Shown here: one piece after another, positions 62,508 through 64,000 of the stretch | How positions within the stretch are numbered: position 1 is the stretch's first letter | Layout of the letters: each line of letters begins with the position of its first letter | Origin: Sugiyamaella lignohabitans | Taxonomy: Eukaryota; Ascomycota; Dipodascomycetes; Dipodascales; Trichomonascaceae | Length of the DNA: 64,000 nucleotides | Assembly: GCF_001640025.1 (NCBI RefSeq) | Contig: NC_031672.1 | Location: 4,340,001 to 4,404,000 of the forward strand | Direction of reading: 5' to 3' | Translations under genes and position numbers: made by a program | Notes under the pieces: model-generated | What the model saw: only the letters and a program-made list of their open reading frames with translations | Database searches by the model: none | What the model was told of the DNA's origin: nothing

Positions 62508-62661
62508 TGCCTCCGGCGGCTGGGGCTCCGCCCCAGACCCTGGTAGCTCTTGCTTCGCAAGAGTTGGTGGGGACCGACGACGAAACGACTCGGACGAAAC
62601 GACTCGAGCGAAGCGAGAGGAGCCACCAGGGTCTGGGGCGGAGCCCCAGCCGCCGGAGGCA
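62508..62661 (+). mobile_element. GC-rich palindromic element, two arms (a left, b right), compensated hairpin
   Basis: The a hairpin is CTCTTGC-TTC-GCAAGAG (62547-62563), the same paired change as at 56442. The spacer contains a duplicated CGAAACGACTCG. It begins 104 bp after the MTH1-like stop. Confidence 0.92.
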
Positions 62662-63112
62662 CACCCCCCTCGGCCCCCTGGGCCCGGAAGTAGGGTCGTA
62701 TGTGGTATTCGGGAGAAGGTGCCGATAACTGCGGGGATCGGCTGGTGCTAAATTATACATGCAGTGTTCGGAAAAACTCTGGCGCCCTTGCCCACGGAGA
62801 TGCTGCCCCCACTGGCACGTACTCGCTGCAGCAGTGCCGTGTGGGCAGGGGCCGCGTGGTTCGTTTCACGAGACCACGCTCGTGGTAGGTGGCGCTGGTG
62901 TACCACCGTAACGGACTGGTTGCGAGACAGAGGGGGTGTGAGAATGGAAATGAGAGTTATGGTAGCGATAGAGTTGGCAAAAGGAGGGGGGAGGGGAGGG
63001 GATGGGGATCGCGGGAGACATGCGGCCGGGGACGGCAGGAGGTGAGGTGTGGTGCAGCTGCAGGAGTCCTGGTGAAACAGTGGCCGGATAAACTAGGCCA
63101 GAGCGGGGGGAC

Positions 63113-63253
63113 TGCCTCCGGCGGCTGGGGCTCCGCCCCAGACCCTGGTAGCTCCTGCTTCGCAGGAGATTGCCGGGACCGTTGACGAAAGCGACTCGAG
63201 CGAAGCGAGAGGAGCCACCAGGGTCTGGGGCGGAGCCCCAGCCGCCGGAGGCA
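63113..63253 (+). mobile_element. GC-rich palindromic element, two arms (a left, b right)
   Basis: Near-consensus copy, a tip CTCCTGCTTCGCAGGAG left, CGACTCGAGCGAAGCGAG right. Flanks GCGGGGGGAC and CACACC. Confidence 0.93.
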
Positions 63254-64000
63254 CACCTCGGTGAGGGGCATGCCCATCTCAGTAACCAGGATCCGTATTC
63301 CGTAGTCCGTGATCCATGTTCCGCGTGCCGTCAGATCGCGCTTTACCGGGTGAGGAAAGGCCAGTGCATTCCCACGACTCCCCACCGAGCTACTCCTGTA
63401 ACAGTAGTAGCACTTGAACCTCGCTGATGACCCCCTTGTTACTAAGCTACCTTGTTATCGGCTAGTGGCCCACATGAGCGGCACATCAGGCGTGGCTTGC
63501 GGGGAACAACCACAAACGCACCCCGCCGATCTTGGCTCAATGGGATAAAAGTTGCTTGATGCGGACAAAAGTTCTTTACGTCGGCACCGCTGCACAGAAT
63601 ATTATCAGCACTAACTACAACCGGCTGATTGCCAGCTGCACCGATCCAGCACCCCCCTCCGAGACTTGAGTTCCCGTAGCCCGGTATATCGAGCGGCCGC
63701 ACCCCCACCACCGCCGCCATCGTCATCGTGGCAACATCGCGGAGCCACTGGTGATGAAAACAAAAACAACATCGATTTTACGATTAAACTATTCTTTTTG
63801 TTTTGCGTTCGATTTCCCGACACCGATCGCACCAGCCATGCGTCCATTTCTCCGGACCACCACTGCCAGGCTCTGGATAATTCACCCAGTCCATGCATAG
63901 ACCCCCGGCTGGCTGCAGCGACCCACGGTGCCAAGTGTGTGGGGTTCTGACAGCTTAAACACCCGGGGTACACATATTCGCCCGTGCAGGCCCTCCGGGG

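Larger units (their letters stand above)
62404..64000. other. GC-rich, gene-free right end with two palindromic elements
   Basis: Two two-arm elements (62508-62661, 63113-63253) and purine-rich tracts (62985-63045). Open frames at 63442-63973 have no family features. Nothing else supported. Confidence 0.5.

Noticed and set aside
63442..63973. Pro/Ser-rich frames at the right end
   Set aside because: Low-complexity composition with no domain and no supported start.

Overview
The window is nuclear DNA of a budding yeast (Saccharomycotina). Coding genes are mostly uninterrupted, and the few introns are short with TACTAAC-type branch points. CTG sits at invariant leucines (GLSASGK in MET14, DQLVEI in the GSK-3 kinase), so the CUG-Ser code is unlikely. 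A complex I subunit (NDUFB7) and eIF3m, both missing from Saccharomyces cerevisiae, point to an early-branching lineage. The Dipodascales/Trichomonascaceae (Sugiyamaella- or Blastobotrys-like) are my best guess, but this is inference.

Left third (1-20.6 kb): RPS20 (cut by the window edge), a Ser-rich protein of unknown function, the double-bromodomain protein BDF1, an alpha/beta hydrolase, mitochondrial uL4m (YML6), a GNAT acetyltransferase, a YOX1/YHP1-like homeodomain repressor, a YEH-type steryl ester lipase, an unrecognised mitochondrial protein, MET14 (APS kinase) and VPS2 (ESCRT-III). Middle (20.6-46.8 kb): a GSK-3 kinase, VPS68, a copper amine oxidase, an acidic protein, eIF3m, RPL3, a putative PAPS-type sulfotransferase, QCR9, a CRH cell-wall transglycosidase and a GPT2/SCT1-like acyltransferase. 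Right (46.8-64 kb): a GAT2/BRG1-like GATA factor behind about 4.6 kb of non-coding DNA, NDUFB7, then a repeat-rich, gene-poor stretch with one MTH1/STD1-like glucose-signalling gene. Genes are independent units as usual in yeast. Four genes (MET14, VPS2, QCR9, NDUFB7) and the GATA factor have complete coding sequences only after splicing that I worked out by hand; RPS20 also has an intron.

The most unusual content is a family of GC-rich palindromic elements, at least 27 copies in 64 kb. Each is built from an about 45-bp arm (TGCCTCCGGCGGCTGGGG...) ending in one of two small hairpin tips: a (CTCCTGC-TTC-GCAGGAG) or b (CTCGCTTCGCTCGAGTCG type). Eleven copies are two-arm inverted repeats of about 140-190 bp, and ten of these pair one a tip with one b tip; twelve are single arms. 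Copies make up much of the MET14 intron and lie in QCR9 intron 2, sit just after several stop codons, and crowd the right-hand 8 kb. They look like a nuclear counterpart of mitochondrial GC clusters or a MITE-like family and are the best candidate here for an undescribed system. A second theme is a TCACGTGA (Cbf1-type E-box) motif 100-230 bp upstream of RPS20, YML6, eIF3m and RPL3, with the related TCACGTGC upstream of MET14.
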